49,942 nucleotides of DNA from Cryobacterium sp. N22. GTDB taxonomy: Bacteria > Actinomycetota > Actinomycetes > Actinomycetales > Microbacteriaceae. The notes under the pieces are model-generated. The model ran no database searches. It was not told the DNA's origin and saw only the letters and a program-made list of their open reading frames with translations. The stretch is taken from positions 205,089-255,030 of the forward strand of contig NZ_PJJP01000036.1 of the NCBI RefSeq assembly GCF_002929555.1, read 5' to 3'. This document shows, in pieces, positions 26,809 through 35,029 of the stretch (position 1 is its first letter; every line of letters begins with the position of its first letter). Made by a program: the position numbers and the translations under genes.

Positions 26809-27777
26809 TCAGGGAGTGACGACGACCTTGCCCCGGATGCTGCCGTCGGTGAGGCGGCGCATGGCCGTGGCGGCCTCGGCGAGCGGATACACCCGGTCGA
26901 TGACGGGCGCGATCGCCCCGCTCTCGAGCAACCCCGCGAGGGTGTGCAGGTCGTCCTGGCGCACAATCGAGACCAGGCCGGTGAGCTTCTGGGTCACGAA
27001 CGGCGACAGCAGCAGAGCCCGCAGGGCCCGCTCGAAACCGCCGGTCACCCGGCCGCCGCCTTCGCCGCCGACCAGCACGAGGGTGCCGCGGGGCGCGAGC
27101 AGTTTGCGCAGCGACGAGACCGACCGGTTGCCGCCGGTTTCGAGCACGAGGTCGTAGCGCTCGCCAGACCGGGTGATGTCGCCGCGGGTGTAGTCGACGG
27201 CCACATCCGCCCCGAGCGAGAGCACGTAGTCGAGCTTGGCGGTGCTGGCGACGCCCGTCACCTGCGCGCCGAACGTCTTGGCCAGCTGCACGGCGTAGCC
27301 GCCGACGGCCCCGGATGCCCCGATCACGAGCACCCGCTCCCCCGGGCCGGCGGCCCGCAGCGGGGCGAGCGCCTGCAACGCCGTGACGGCCGAGGTCGGC
27401 ACGGCCGCGGCCTGCTCGAAGCTCAGGGCAGGCGGCTTGGGCTCGAGTTTGTCGGCCTGGGCAATCGTGTATTCGGCCAGGGATCCCTCACAGACGCCGA
27501 ACACCTCATCCCCAGGCGTGAAACGGGTGACGTTGGCCCCGACGGCCTCGACGCGACCCGCGACATCCATGCCCCGTACCCGGGTCTTCGGGGCGCGCAG
27601 GCCGACGGCGGGGCGCACCAGGTAGGGCAGTCCTGCCATCAGATGCCAGTCCCCGATGTTGAGGCTCGAGGCCTCCACGCGCAGGAGCACGTCGTCGGCG
27701 CCGACGACCGGCCGCTCAATCTCGGCGGGGTGCAGAACGTCGGCCGAGCCGTAGGTGTCGTGGACGATGGCCCTCAT
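26809..27777 (-). CDS. Zinc-free medium-chain NAD(P)-dependent dehydrogenase (quinone oxidoreductase-like)
   Basis: A 322-residue MDR-family oxidoreductase. The GroES-like N-terminal half has SSLNIGDWHLMAGLPYL and GMDVAGRVEAVGANVTRFTPGDEVFG; the Rossmann half has VLVIGASGAVGGYAVQLAKTFGA and a GADVAVDYTR segment. The catalytic and structural zinc cysteines of alcohol dehydrogenases are missing, which points to the quinone-oxidoreductase/enoyl-reductase-like branch using NADPH. The substrate is unknown. ATG 27777 overlaps the stop of the XRE regulator gene (ATGA), so it is the last gene of a three-gene operon driven from 28506-28534. Confidence 0.92.
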   Translation of the reverse strand: MRAIVHDTYGSADVLHPAEIERPVVGADDVLLRVEASSLNIGDWHLMAGLPYLVRPAVGLRAPKTRVRGMDVAGRVEAVGANVTRFTPGDEVFGVCEGSLAEYTIAQADKLEPKPPALSFEQAAAVPTSAVTALQALAPLRAAGPGERVLVIGASGAVGGYAVQLAKTFGAQVTGVASTAKLDYVLSLGADVAVDYTRGDITRSGERYDLVLETGGNRSVSSLRKLLAPRGTLVLVGGEGGGRVTGGFERALRALLLSPFVTQKLTGLVSIVRQDDLHTLAGLLESGAIAPVIDRVYPLAEAATAMRRLTDGSIRGKVVVTP

Positions 27778-28022
27778 GATGTGCCTCCAGGTCGAGTGGG
27801 GATGGGTGTTGCGGGGTACTGGAACACGTCGTCGAGTGGTCGATTGAACACCCGCGCGATCTGGAACGCCACCTCGAGAGAGGGCGAATATCGTCCCTGC
27901 TCGATAGCGATGATGGTCTGCCGGGTCACTCCCACCCGGTCGGCCAGCGCGGCCTGGGTCATCTCGCCGTGCTCGAAGCGCAGGCCGCGGATGTTGTTGG
28001 TCACGCGTGTCGCCTTCACCAT
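27774..28022 (-). CDS. Small XRE-family transcriptional regulator
   Basis: An 82-residue protein made almost entirely of a helix-turn-helix: IRGLRFEHGEMTQAALADRVGVTRQTIIAIEQGRYSPSLEVAFQIARVF in two continuous blocks, followed by the NRPLDDVFQYP tail typical of YozG-like regulators. It should bind as a dimer. ATG 28022 overlaps the end of the membrane-protein gene (ATGGTGA), and its stop overlaps the next start, so it is coupled on both sides. The 13-bp palindrome at 28521-28533, on the -35 box of this operon, is a likely autoregulatory site. Confidence 0.93.
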   Translation of the reverse strand: MVKATRVTNNIRGLRFEHGEMTQAALADRVGVTRQTIIAIEQGRYSPSLEVAFQIARVFNRPLDDVFQYPATPIPTRPGGTS

Positions 28023-28444
28023 GACTGGAATCCCCGGCGGTAGGCGATGATCTTGGCGACGGAGGCCAGGATCGACGAGAGCACGAAGGCCAGGTAGATC
28101 ACATTGGCGATCCAGAACGCATCCAGGCCGGTGATGGCGAACACCAGCGCCAGCACGGCACCGAGAATCACGAAGGACTGGCCGATGTGTTCGCCGAGCC
28201 GGTGGATCTCCTTGTCGCGCTGGTCCTTCCGGCCCGCCTCGCGGGGCGAAAGGATAGCCGCAAGGATGTTCAGTACGATCCCCGCGACGATCGAGCCGAC
28301 GATTGTCCACAGCATCGCGGGAATGTAGGCCGCCTCCTCGAGTGGGGCACCTGCTGCGGCGCCCAGCACCAGGACCAGATAGATGCCGTACGCCACTATT
28401 GTGACGACGGCCATGATGCAGGCGCGTTGCTCTTCGCTTGCCAT
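28016..28444 (-). CDS. Small membrane protein paired with the XRE regulator (DUF2178-like)
   Basis: A 142-residue protein with four predicted helices: CIMAVVTIVAYGIYLVLVLG, AMLWTIVGSIVAGIVLNILA, a cytosolic charged loop PREAGRKDQRDKEIHRLGEH, then GQSFVILGAVLALVFAITG and IANVIYLAFVLSSILASVAK. Membrane proteins of this build are commonly encoded immediately before small XRE regulators; the membrane part may signal to or sequester the regulator, but this is inference. Start choice: ATG 28444 has AGGGAG 6 nt upstream, and the predicted promoter starts transcription near 28499, which rules out the longer frame from GTG 28501. Confidence 0.82.
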   Translation of the reverse strand: MASEEQRACIMAVVTIVAYGIYLVLVLGAAAGAPLEEAAYIPAMLWTIVGSIVAGIVLNILAAILSPREAGRKDQRDKEIHRLGEHIGQSFVILGAVLALVFAITGLDAFWIANVIYLAFVLSSILASVAKIIAYRRGFQSW

Positions 28445-28505
28445 CTGCGGCTCCCTGCCTCGACGTCGGACGGCGTCCGGCGTGTGAAAGATTGTTGACA
28501 CGATG

Positions 28506-28534
28506 AATGTATGCCCAACCAGACATCATGTCTA
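28506..28534 (-). promoter_or_regulatory. Promoter and palindromic operator of the membrane protein-XRE-oxidoreductase operon
   Basis: On the minus strand, the -35 box TAGACA (28529-28534), a 17-nt spacer and the -10 box TACATT (28506-28511) form a good sigma-70-type promoter. A perfect palindrome AGACAT-C-ATGTCT at 28521-28533 covers the -35 box and half the spacer, the expected place for repression by the small XRE protein of the same operon. Confidence 0.65.
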
Positions 28535-28572
28535 GTATTTTTTACTTAGATTCTGGCGATGGGCTGTGCCAC

Positions 28573-28578
28573 TAGCCT
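28573..28578 (+). promoter_or_regulatory. -10 box TAGCCT before the small membrane protein gene
   Basis: TAGCCT is followed by 8 nt and ATG 28587. A GAGGA also lies just 3 nt before the ATG, too near for a normal ribosome-binding site, so a leaderless start is favoured. Confidence 0.5.
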
Positions 28579-28586
28579 GAGGAATC

Positions 28587-28958
28587 ATGACCCACCCCTC
28601 TCCGCCAGTCGTCCACCCTGCCCGCCGATCCCGCTATTGGGTCCACGCGGTGCCGGCCGTTGTCTTCGTATTGGTCTTGGTGATCGCCGGCATCGCCGGT
28701 GCCAATGCTTTCAACGTGGCAAACAGCGATTCGGGCAGCCGACCGGCCGCACCGATGGCGGCTCTGGTCTACTGGATGGTGTGGATCTTCCCGCTCACGG
28801 CCGTGGGGGTTTTCCTCACCCTGCTCGCCTACCTGCTCGTGCTCCCCGCGCGCTCGCTCGGCCTTTGGGTCACGCAGATCGTGCTGACCTCGCTAGCGGC
28901 GATCCACGCTCTCATCGTCGTCCTCGTCGTGGCTGTGAGCGTGCTGCCGAACCTCTAA
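28587..28958 (+). CDS. Hypothetical three-helix membrane protein
   Basis: A 123-residue protein not recognised as a family. Residues 1-20 are polar and basic; three membrane helices follow at about 21-41 (AVPAVVFVLVLVIAGIAGAN), 57-82 (ALVYWMVWIFPLTAVGVFLTLLAYLLV) and 90-118. The basic start suggests a cytosolic N-terminus. Its stop codon overlaps that of the convergent hydrolase gene in CTAA at 28955-28958. Confidence 0.75.
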   Translation: MTHPSPPVVHPARRSRYWVHAVPAVVFVLVLVIAGIAGANAFNVANSDSGSRPAAPMAALVYWMVWIFPLTAVGVFLTLLAYLLVLPARSLGLWVTQIVLTSLAAIHALIVVLVVAVSVLPNL

Positions 28959-29872
28959 CCCTCCGACCGACCGCGCTCAAGCAGGCGGGCCCAGGCTGCG
29001 ATCAAGCGGATGCCCTCGGCGAAGCCGGGGTCCAGCGGCCGGTTGAGGAAGGCGTGCGACGTGTTCGGCAGCACGTGGTACTCGACGGGCACCCGGGCCG
29101 CGACGAGTTCCCTGGCGAATTGTTCGCCGGAGGCCCGCATCGAATCGCTCTCAGCGTCGATCACGAGCGCGGATGGAAAGCCGGGCAGCTGGTGGCCGCC
29201 GGGGAACGCGTGCGCCTCGGCCAGCGCGGCCCGGCTTCCGGCGTAGTTGCGGTTCACCGCGTTGAGCAGCAGTGGCGTGTGCGTGAACTTGCGTCGGCCG
29301 CGCAGCCGGCTGCGCACCTCGCGCGAGCGCGCGGGCAGGCTCGCGTGGAAGAGGCCGTAGGTGAAGAAGACACCGCACAGGGGCGCGGCGCCGTCGTCGG
29401 CCAGTCGGAGCGCTGCGCCGGCCGACAGGCAGGCGCCCGCGCTCGCGCCGCCCAGGATCACCCCGTCGCCGAACTCGCCCTGCACTGCCCTTACGACCGC
29501 GACGACGTCGTCGACCGGCACCGGATAGTGGATGCGGCGGGCCGGCGCGGACACCCGCCCGAACCGGTTCAGCCCCGGGAACGACGCGAGCCGGTAGTCG
29601 ACGGTGATCACGGTGAATCCGGCGCCGGCCAGGGCCCGGGCCACCTCGTGGGTTTCCGGTAGGTCGAGGCCGCCCTTGACGAAAGCGCCGCCGTGCACCC
29701 AGACGATCGGCGCGGTCCCCGTCAGCGCCGTGCCCATCGGAGCGGTGCCGGCCGACGGCGCGTACCGGCGCACCGGAATGGGACCGTGCGGGCCCTGGAT
29801 CACGGCGTCGACACCGTCCACGGTGACGTTCGCGTTCCACGCCTGAGTATCGCTGCCTCGTCGACCGATCAT
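28955..29872 (-). CDS. Alpha/beta-hydrolase fold-3 esterase (HSL family)
   Basis: A 305-residue hydrolase of the hormone-sensitive-lipase type. The oxyanion motif is WVHGGAFVKGG (HGGG-type), the nucleophile elbow is GGASAGACLS, and an acid and histidine are present in VIDAESDSMRASGEQF and LPNTSHAFLNRPL, so the triad is complete. It probably acts on small carboxylic esters in the cytoplasm. Start choice: the box TAATCT (29879-29884) lies 6 nt before ATG 29872, favouring this over GTG 29878. The gene 3' to it is convergent and shares the stop region. Confidence 0.88.
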   Translation of the reverse strand: MIGRRGSDTQAWNANVTVDGVDAVIQGPHGPIPVRRYAPSAGTAPMGTALTGTAPIVWVHGGAFVKGGLDLPETHEVARALAGAGFTVITVDYRLASFPGLNRFGRVSAPARRIHYPVPVDDVVAVVRAVQGEFGDGVILGGASAGACLSAGAALRLADDGAAPLCGVFFTYGLFHASLPARSREVRSRLRGRRKFTHTPLLLNAVNRNYAGSRAALAEAHAFPGGHQLPGFPSALVIDAESDSMRASGEQFARELVAARVPVEYHVLPNTSHAFLNRPLDPGFAEGIRLIAAWARLLERGRSEG

Positions 29873-29878
29873 CTGCAC

Positions 29879-29884
29879 AGATTA
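29879..29884 (-). promoter_or_regulatory. -10 box TAATCT of a leaderless promoter
   Basis: On the minus strand TAATCT is followed by 6 nt and ATG 29872. It lies 25 bp past the stop of the upstream hydrolase gene, giving the esterase its own promoter. Confidence 0.6.
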
Positions 29885-29908
29885 CGGCCTGCGGGACTCG
29901 CCCCGGGC

Positions 29909-30820
29909 TCAGGAGTGCGCGAGAAGCCAGTCCAGCGCCGGCGCGCACTCAGTGAGGATCGAAATGTGGCCGTCGTCGGCACAATCCCAGAGTTCGGCGT
30001 TCGGGATCGCGTGGGCCAGCCAGGCCCCGTGCGAGGGCGGCACCACCCGGTCGCGGCCGCCCTGAGCGATGAGCACGGGCACCGAGATCGCCGCCACGTC
30101 GAATCCCCACGGCACCACAAACGCCATATCGTCATCGATGAGCCCGTCGGGGCCGGCCGCCGAAGCCTCCCCCACGTCCGCTCCCAGCGGCGCCCAATCG
30201 CCCTTCAGCGCGGCGTAGTCCCGCTCCACGAAACTCGCCGGATCGAACTCCGCGGTCGCCTGGTAGTGCTCGCGGGCCGGCCGGCCGGCGCGGGCGGCGC
30301 GCAGCGCGCCATCCGACGCCATGCCGGCGAAGAAGTCGAGGCCGTCGGCGTCGAAGGGCGCGATCGCGGCCAGGCAGGCGGCGGCGATCACCCGCTCGGG
30401 CAGCAGCGCCGCGCAGGCCAGGGCGTGCGGGCCGCCGCCGGAGGCGCCCATCACCGCGAACCGTCCCAGGTTCAGGGCGTCGGCGATGGCCGCCACATCC
30501 GCCGCCGCCGACCCGACGGTTCGGCCGGGCAGCGGCGTCGACCCGCCATAGCTGGGCCGTCCGTACGAGATCAGACGGATGCCTCGCCGGGCCGCCGCCG
30601 TGAGCAACGGTTCGAGGAGCGCCCCGGTCTGCGGCGAACCGTGGTGCCAGAGCACCGTGAGCCGCGCCGCCGACGGTTCGCCCGGCGTGCCGGAGTCTCC
30701 GAACCCGCCGCCGTCGTAGCCGGTCGTCCCGGAATCCCCGGCGAGGCCGGGGCTCCCAGCGCTGTCGTGCACACGGAGCACTCGGCCATCGGAGCGTCGC
30801 AGATCCTGCACTGACACCAT
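29909..30820 (-). CDS. Alpha/beta-fold hydrolase with a Gly-rich insertion
   Basis: A 303-residue hydrolase. LTVLWHHGSPQTGALLEPLL holds the oxyanion region, VMGASGGGPHALACAALLPERV the nucleophile serine, VPVLIAQGGRDRVVPPSHG the acid and DCADDGHISI the histidine, a full triad. Between strands 1 and 2 (about residues 18-46) it has an insertion of Gly, Ser, Pro and Thr (SAGSPGLAGDSGTTG and on), unlike the compact loop in relatives. The substrate is unknown. ATG 30820 is fixed by a leaderless box; the frame to 30859 lacks support. Confidence 0.87.
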   Translation of the reverse strand: MVSVQDLRRSDGRVLRVHDSAGSPGLAGDSGTTGYDGGGFGDSGTPGEPSAARLTVLWHHGSPQTGALLEPLLTAAARRGIRLISYGRPSYGGSTPLPGRTVGSAAADVAAIADALNLGRFAVMGASGGGPHALACAALLPERVIAAACLAAIAPFDADGLDFFAGMASDGALRAARAGRPAREHYQATAEFDPASFVERDYAALKGDWAPLGADVGEASAAGPDGLIDDDMAFVVPWGFDVAAISVPVLIAQGGRDRVVPPSHGAWLAHAIPNAELWDCADDGHISILTECAPALDWLLAHS

Positions 30821-30826
30821 CGGGCC

Positions 30827-30832
30827 AGCGTA
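30827..30832 (-). promoter_or_regulatory. -10 box TACGCT of a leaderless promoter
   Basis: On the minus strand TACGCT is followed by 6 nt and ATG 30820. It lies just downstream of the end of the jetC-like gene. Confidence 0.6.
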
Positions 30833-30869
30833 AGCCGAATTCAGGCGCCCGGCCAGCACGGCGCGCGGG

Positions 30870-33800
30870 TCAGGCCACGCTTCTGTCGAGTTCGGCCTGC
30901 TCGGCGTCCGTCGGCTCCGGCGACATCAGCGGGGTGATGTAGGAGAAGCCCGTCGTGGTGTTCTTGGTCATCGACAGCACAAGGTCCATGTGCGGTTCCA
31001 GCGCGGTGACCTTGTCGAGCGGCGATCCCACGATGAGCTGGAAGCCGAGGCCCTTCCAGGCCGCGACGGCCCGGCCGGCGAACTCGGAGTCCGACTTCAC
31101 GAAGCCCTCGTCGAGGAAGACCGGGGCGAAGCGCGGCCGGGTGCGGCTCTCGTCGCCGAGCTGGAACCGCAAGGCGGCTCCGACGACGAACGCGACGAGC
31201 TCCTGCGATTCACCACCGCTCTTGCCGCCGAGCGACGAATAGGTGCTCACCTCCACCCCGTCCGGAGTGGTGCGCACGGCGGTGATCTCCACGTGCCTGC
31301 GCACGTCGAGGAGCAGGTCGCGATCCGAGTCGGCCCTGGCGGCGTGCCGGGCGGCGCCGGCACGCCCCGGGCCGGCGATGTCGAGCTCGTCCGGCCGGCG
31401 GATGAGGTTCATGAACGCCTGCAGCCGGGTGAACCGGCTCTCGGTCTGCTCGTCGGTGAACTCCTCGGTGGAACCGGAGGAGAGCAGCTTGAGCTCCTTG
31501 CGGAAGGCCGAGGCGTCGTCCTGGTGCAGTCGGCGCAGCGAGATCTGCAGCCGGTCCCGCCCGGCACCGAACGGCAGCGTCCTGAGGATGTCGTTGATCG
31601 GCCGCAGCCGGTCTTCGATCTCCTCGATCGAGGTGGTGAAGGCGCCGACCAGCGGAACGAGGTCTTGCCCGCTCCATGCGGAGAGTCGCCGCTTCCACTC
31701 CTGCCGGCGCTCGTAGAGGCCGAGCGTGTACACGGCGTCGAGGATGTCGCTGTAGCTGGAGTAGGACTCCATTGCCACGCCGATGTTGGGGTCGGGCCAG
31801 CGGCTCTGGAAGGTCTCGAAGATGCCGATCAGGGTGTCCCTGGCGCTGCGGGCGGTGTCACGGTCCTGGCTGGACTGCTCGGTGAGCCGCTCACGGAGGC
31901 GCTTCACACCGTTCGCGAACGTGGCCAGCTCGGCGCTGTCGCTGACGGCGGCGAACTGCGCGTCGAGGACGGCGGCGTGGTCGTCCGGCAGGGTGACCGA
32001 TTCGTCGGCGGTGATGCGTTCGAGCCTGTCGTTCACGACGTCCTGGCGGTCCACGATCGCGGCGTGCTCCTCGCCGAGCACCGCGGCCTCCCGCTCGGTC
32101 TCGTGCTTGTGCTTCTGGGCGGTCTCGAGTTCGGCCGACAGGCGCGCCTCTTCGTCCTGGAGCCCGCGCAGCACGTCACTGCCGGCGAGCAGGCGTTCCC
32201 GCTCGGCCTCCTTGGCGCCGATGCGCGCCTGGGCTCCGGCCACGTCGATGGCCGCCCAGGCGGTGTCGAGCACGTGCTGGTGGGCATCCTTCTGGCGCCG
32301 CAGGGCGATGATCCGCCCGGCCATGGCGGAGGCCTGGCCGGCCAGGTCGTCGGCGCGTTCCTTGAGCGCGGCGAGTTCCTCGGCTATCTCGGCCAGGCGC
32401 ACCCCACTGGAGAAGCCGATGATCGAGCGCTGGTCCTTGTTCCAACCGTGTGCGCCGCGCTTGCCGTTGCGGGTCTGTCCGCTCTGAGTGACCCTGGAAC
32501 CCTCGCCGGCGAGGTCGGCGGGGCCGGTGACGCAGAGTGCGTCCAGGCTCGGTGTCTGCACGCGGTCCTGCACCCAGCGGCTGAACAGGGAGTCCTTGAA
32601 GACCAGCTTGCCGGAGACGTTGCGGGGGTCGGGGTGCACCTGCTGGTGCGGGTGCAGCGGCACACCCTCGAAGTGGATACGCACGGGAATGTGCAGCGGG
32701 TCGATGGCCGCGCCGAGCGCGGCGAGACGCGTCTCGTCGACGAGCAGCACCCGCACGACCGACGCCAGGGTGACCTCGGCGGCCTGTCGCCAGGAGTCCT
32801 CGCCGGGGGCGATGTCGATGAGCTCAGCCACGAACGGCAGCTCCTCTGCGGGGATCCCGGCAGCCTCGGCGATCATCATTCGGGCGTTGTGCAGGTGCTG
32901 GGGAACCAGGCTGGCCCGGCCCTTGAGGAAGCTGTGCTCCCCCTTGAGGGTACGGATCTGTTCCTCGAGCGGGTAGGCGGTGCGCTGCAGGCCGACCCGC
33001 TGCAGGTCGAGCTCCTGTTCGGTGGCGGCGAACCCGGCGAGGAATGTCTCGGCCTGTGTTTGCGCGGCGGCGAAGGCATCCGCCGTTTCGATGGGCGTGT
33101 CGATCAGCGCGATGCGCTCGTCGAACCTGGCGCGTTCGGCGGCCACGTCATCACGCTTGCTGGCGAGCACGTCGAGGTCGGTCTGCAGGCCGGCGAGAGC
33201 GTCTCCGCCGTTGTCGCGCTGCTGGTGCACCAGGTCGGCGATCCGCACCTTCAACTCGGTCTCGGCATCCCGTGCCGCGCCGTGCTGGGCCTGGTTGTCG
33301 CGCCGGCGGGCGCGGTTGGTGTCGGCGGCGGTATCGAGCAGGCCGTGCTCGGTGAGCAGCTGCCAGAGCACGAAGGGGGTGTCGCCCTCGCGGTGCACGC
33401 CGAAACGATCGATCAGGTCGGCCTTCTCGGTCGCGGTCTCGTAGTCGCGGTGCAGTTCGGGCAGGCGTTCGAGCACCTTGGCCTTCTGCGCCTCGGTGAC
33501 CATGGCGCCGTAAGAGCGTTCCAGATCTTCGAAGTGGTCGACGGCCTTGTCGGCGGCGGCGTAAGTGGCGGGCTCTTCGAGCACCATCGACTTGTAGAGG
33601 CCGTCGACGGTCTTCACCTGCTGGCCGGCCTGGATGCGGGCCAGCAGCCGCAGCGCCTTGCCGCCCTCACCGTTGGCGCCGATGCCGAGCCGGGTGTACA
33701 GGGTCTGGGAGAACGCGGCGTAGGTGTCGAACACGTCGATGTCGCTGAACCGGTTCTTCAGGGCGCGCTTGTCGAAGCGGGCCTCGGTGACGTCGGCGAG

Positions 33801-34319
33801 TTCGCGCAGGTCGAGCCGGCCGTCGCGGGTGGCCATCTTCATGGTCACGTCGGCGAACTTGGTCGCGCCGCGGGGCACGAAGTAGGCGCGCAGCACCGTG
33901 AAGCGGCGCTGGTTGTCGTCGATGAAGGTCATCGCAATCGCGCCCCAGGTGGCCGAGTCGGCGCCGCGGAGCACCTGGTCGTGCATCGCTCCGGTGTCGG
34001 CCTCACGGCTGGAGTCGGTCTTGCCGCGCAGGTACGTCATCAGGTTGCGTTGGTCGACGCTGCGGGCGCGCCCGGAGCCGGCGTCGTTTGACGCACCGTT
34101 GAACGGGGTGTCCGAGGGCATCATCAGTGCCAGGTAGGCGTCGAGCAGGCTCGACTTGCCGGTGCCGGATGCGCCGGAGACCAGGGTGGCGCTGGCGGCG
34201 AAGTCCACCTCGTGGTGGCCCTGGAAGCCGCCCCAGTTGACCATCTGGAAGGACTCGGCGCGCCACTGGGTGGTTCCCTCGGTGGCACCGTCCATGTGGA
34301 ACAGCGGGGAATCGGTCAT
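30870..34319 (-). CDS. jetC: JetC/MksB-like SMC-type condensin ATPase
   Basis: A 1149-residue SMC-like ATPase, the motor of a MksBEF/Wadjet-type condensin. The head is split: Walker A GASGTGKS at about 49-56 near the start; the ABC signature SGGES (1034-1038) and Walker B VFLDEG (about 1067-1072) at the end, so ATP hydrolysis looks intact. Between them lie two long charged coiled-coil arms (about 270-480 and 640-860) around a central hinge region, with [18 protein letters not shown] heptads. In Wadjet systems this subunit extrudes DNA loops and senses circular plasmids; in MksB it may also aid chromosome folding. ATG 34319 overlaps the jetB-like stop (ATGA). No jetD follows. Confidence 0.88.
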   Translation of the reverse strand: MTDSPLFHMDGATEGTTQWRAESFQMVNWGGFQGHHEVDFAASATLVSGASGTGKSSLLDAYLALMMPSDTPFNGASNDAGSGRARSVDQRNLMTYLRGKTDSSREADTGAMHDQVLRGADSATWGAIAMTFIDDNQRRFTVLRAYFVPRGATKFADVTMKMATRDGRLDLRELADVTEARFDKRALKNRFSDIDVFDTYAAFSQTLYTRLGIGANGEGGKALRLLARIQAGQQVKTVDGLYKSMVLEEPATYAAADKAVDHFEDLERSYGAMVTEAQKAKVLERLPELHRDYETATEKADLIDRFGVHREGDTPFVLWQLLTEHGLLDTAADTNRARRRDNQAQHGAARDAETELKVRIADLVHQQRDNGGDALAGLQTDLDVLASKRDDVAAERARFDERIALIDTPIETADAFAAAQTQAETFLAGFAATEQELDLQRVGLQRTAYPLEEQIRTLKGEHSFLKGRASLVPQHLHNARMMIAEAAGIPAEELPFVAELIDIAPGEDSWRQAAEVTLASVVRVLLVDETRLAALGAAIDPLHIPVRIHFEGVPLHPHQQVHPDPRNVSGKLVFKDSLFSRWVQDRVQTPSLDALCVTGPADLAGEGSRVTQSGQTRNGKRGAHGWNKDQRSIIGFSSGVRLAEIAEELAALKERADDLAGQASAMAGRIIALRRQKDAHQHVLDTAWAAIDVAGAQARIGAKEAERERLLAGSDVLRGLQDEEARLSAELETAQKHKHETEREAAVLGEEHAAIVDRQDVVNDRLERITADESVTLPDDHAAVLDAQFAAVSDSAELATFANGVKRLRERLTEQSSQDRDTARSARDTLIGIFETFQSRWPDPNIGVAMESYSSYSDILDAVYTLGLYERRQEWKRRLSAWSGQDLVPLVGAFTTSIEEIEDRLRPINDILRTLPFGAGRDRLQISLRRLHQDDASAFRKELKLLSSGSTEEFTDEQTESRFTRLQAFMNLIRRPDELDIAGPGRAGAARHAARADSDRDLLLDVRRHVEITAVRTTPDGVEVSTYSSLGGKSGGESQELVAFVVGAALRFQLGDESRTRPRFAPVFLDEGFVKSDSEFAGRAVAAWKGLGFQLIVGSPLDKVTALEPHMDLVLSMTKNTTTGFSYITPLMSPEPTDAEQAELDRSVA

Positions 34320-35029
34320 GAGACGGCCTCCAGGGCGGGGTCGGCGAGTTCGGATGACCCGGGCTCCGGCTCAAGGAACTCCTGGCCGTTCTGCTCCACC
34401 AGCCACTCCCACAGCTCGCCGAGCCGCTCGATGGGCAGCAGCACCTCGATCACGGCCGAGATCCGGAACCTGTCGGGGTCGCTGGTCTTGAGCAGCACCC
34501 GCGCCTTCGCGAGGCTGTCCACGGCCGCGGCGGCGCGACGGGCGTCACCGAACCTGTCGGTGGCGTGCTCCGGCCGGAAGTGCGCGACGTTCTCGACCAG
34601 ATTGTCTCGGTCGACGATGACGATGTCCACGCCGCTGGCGCGTTCGCTGCGGAACCGCTGGCGCAACAGCACCAGCAGGATGGTCTCTTCGCGGGTGTAC
34701 GCCACGTCGTGCAGCAGGGTGGGGAATCTGTCGCCGCCCTCGCCGACGGCCTGGCGTTTGAAGGCCACCTCGTAGTGCAGGTCGACGTGCAGATCGAGGA
34801 ACAGGTCGTTGAGGCGGGACTTGAGCAGGCTCTGCGAGGCCAGCAGGGTGCGCCATTCCGCCGGCTGCAGGGCCGCGGAGATGTAGCGGTGCTTGAGCAG
34901 CAGCACCAGGGTGCGGCGCTGCTCCACGGTCAGGCCGCCCTCGTCGCCCTCGAAGAGCGAAAAGCTCGGGGCGCCGCCCTGCTCCTCGGCGGGCTCGGCG
35001 GTCACGTCGTCGGTCACGTTGTCAGTCAT
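34316..35029 (-). CDS. jetB: JetB/MksE-like condensin accessory protein (DUF4194)
   Basis: A 237-residue protein of the DUF4194 (JetB/MksE) family, a kite-type winged-helix subunit that bridges kleisin and ATPase. [70 protein letters not shown] and the [16 protein letters not shown] region are the recognisable blocks; the N-terminal 30 residues are acidic and disordered. ATG 35029 overlaps the jetA-like stop by 8 bp (ATGACTGA); an alternative ATG at 35041 would add MDLI. Its stop overlaps the jetC start, so the three genes are translationally linked. Confidence 0.88.
   Translation of the reverse strand: MTDNVTDDVTAEPAEEQGGAPSFSLFEGDEGGLTVEQRRTLVLLLKHRYISAALQPAEWRTLLASQSLLKSRLNDLFLDLHVDLHYEVAFKRQAVGEGGDRFPTLLHDVAYTREETILLVLLRQRFRSERASGVDIVIVDRDNLVENVAHFRPEHATDRFGDARRAAAAVDSLAKARVLLKTSDPDRFRISAVIEVLLPIERLGELWEWLVEQNGQEFLEPEPGSSELADPALEAVS

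Noticed and set aside
30990..34091. 1033-aa open frame opposite the jetC-like gene
   Set aside because: No recognisable domain and typical shadow composition; the minus strand carries the Walker A, signature and Walker B motifs of the SMC-like ATPase in register.
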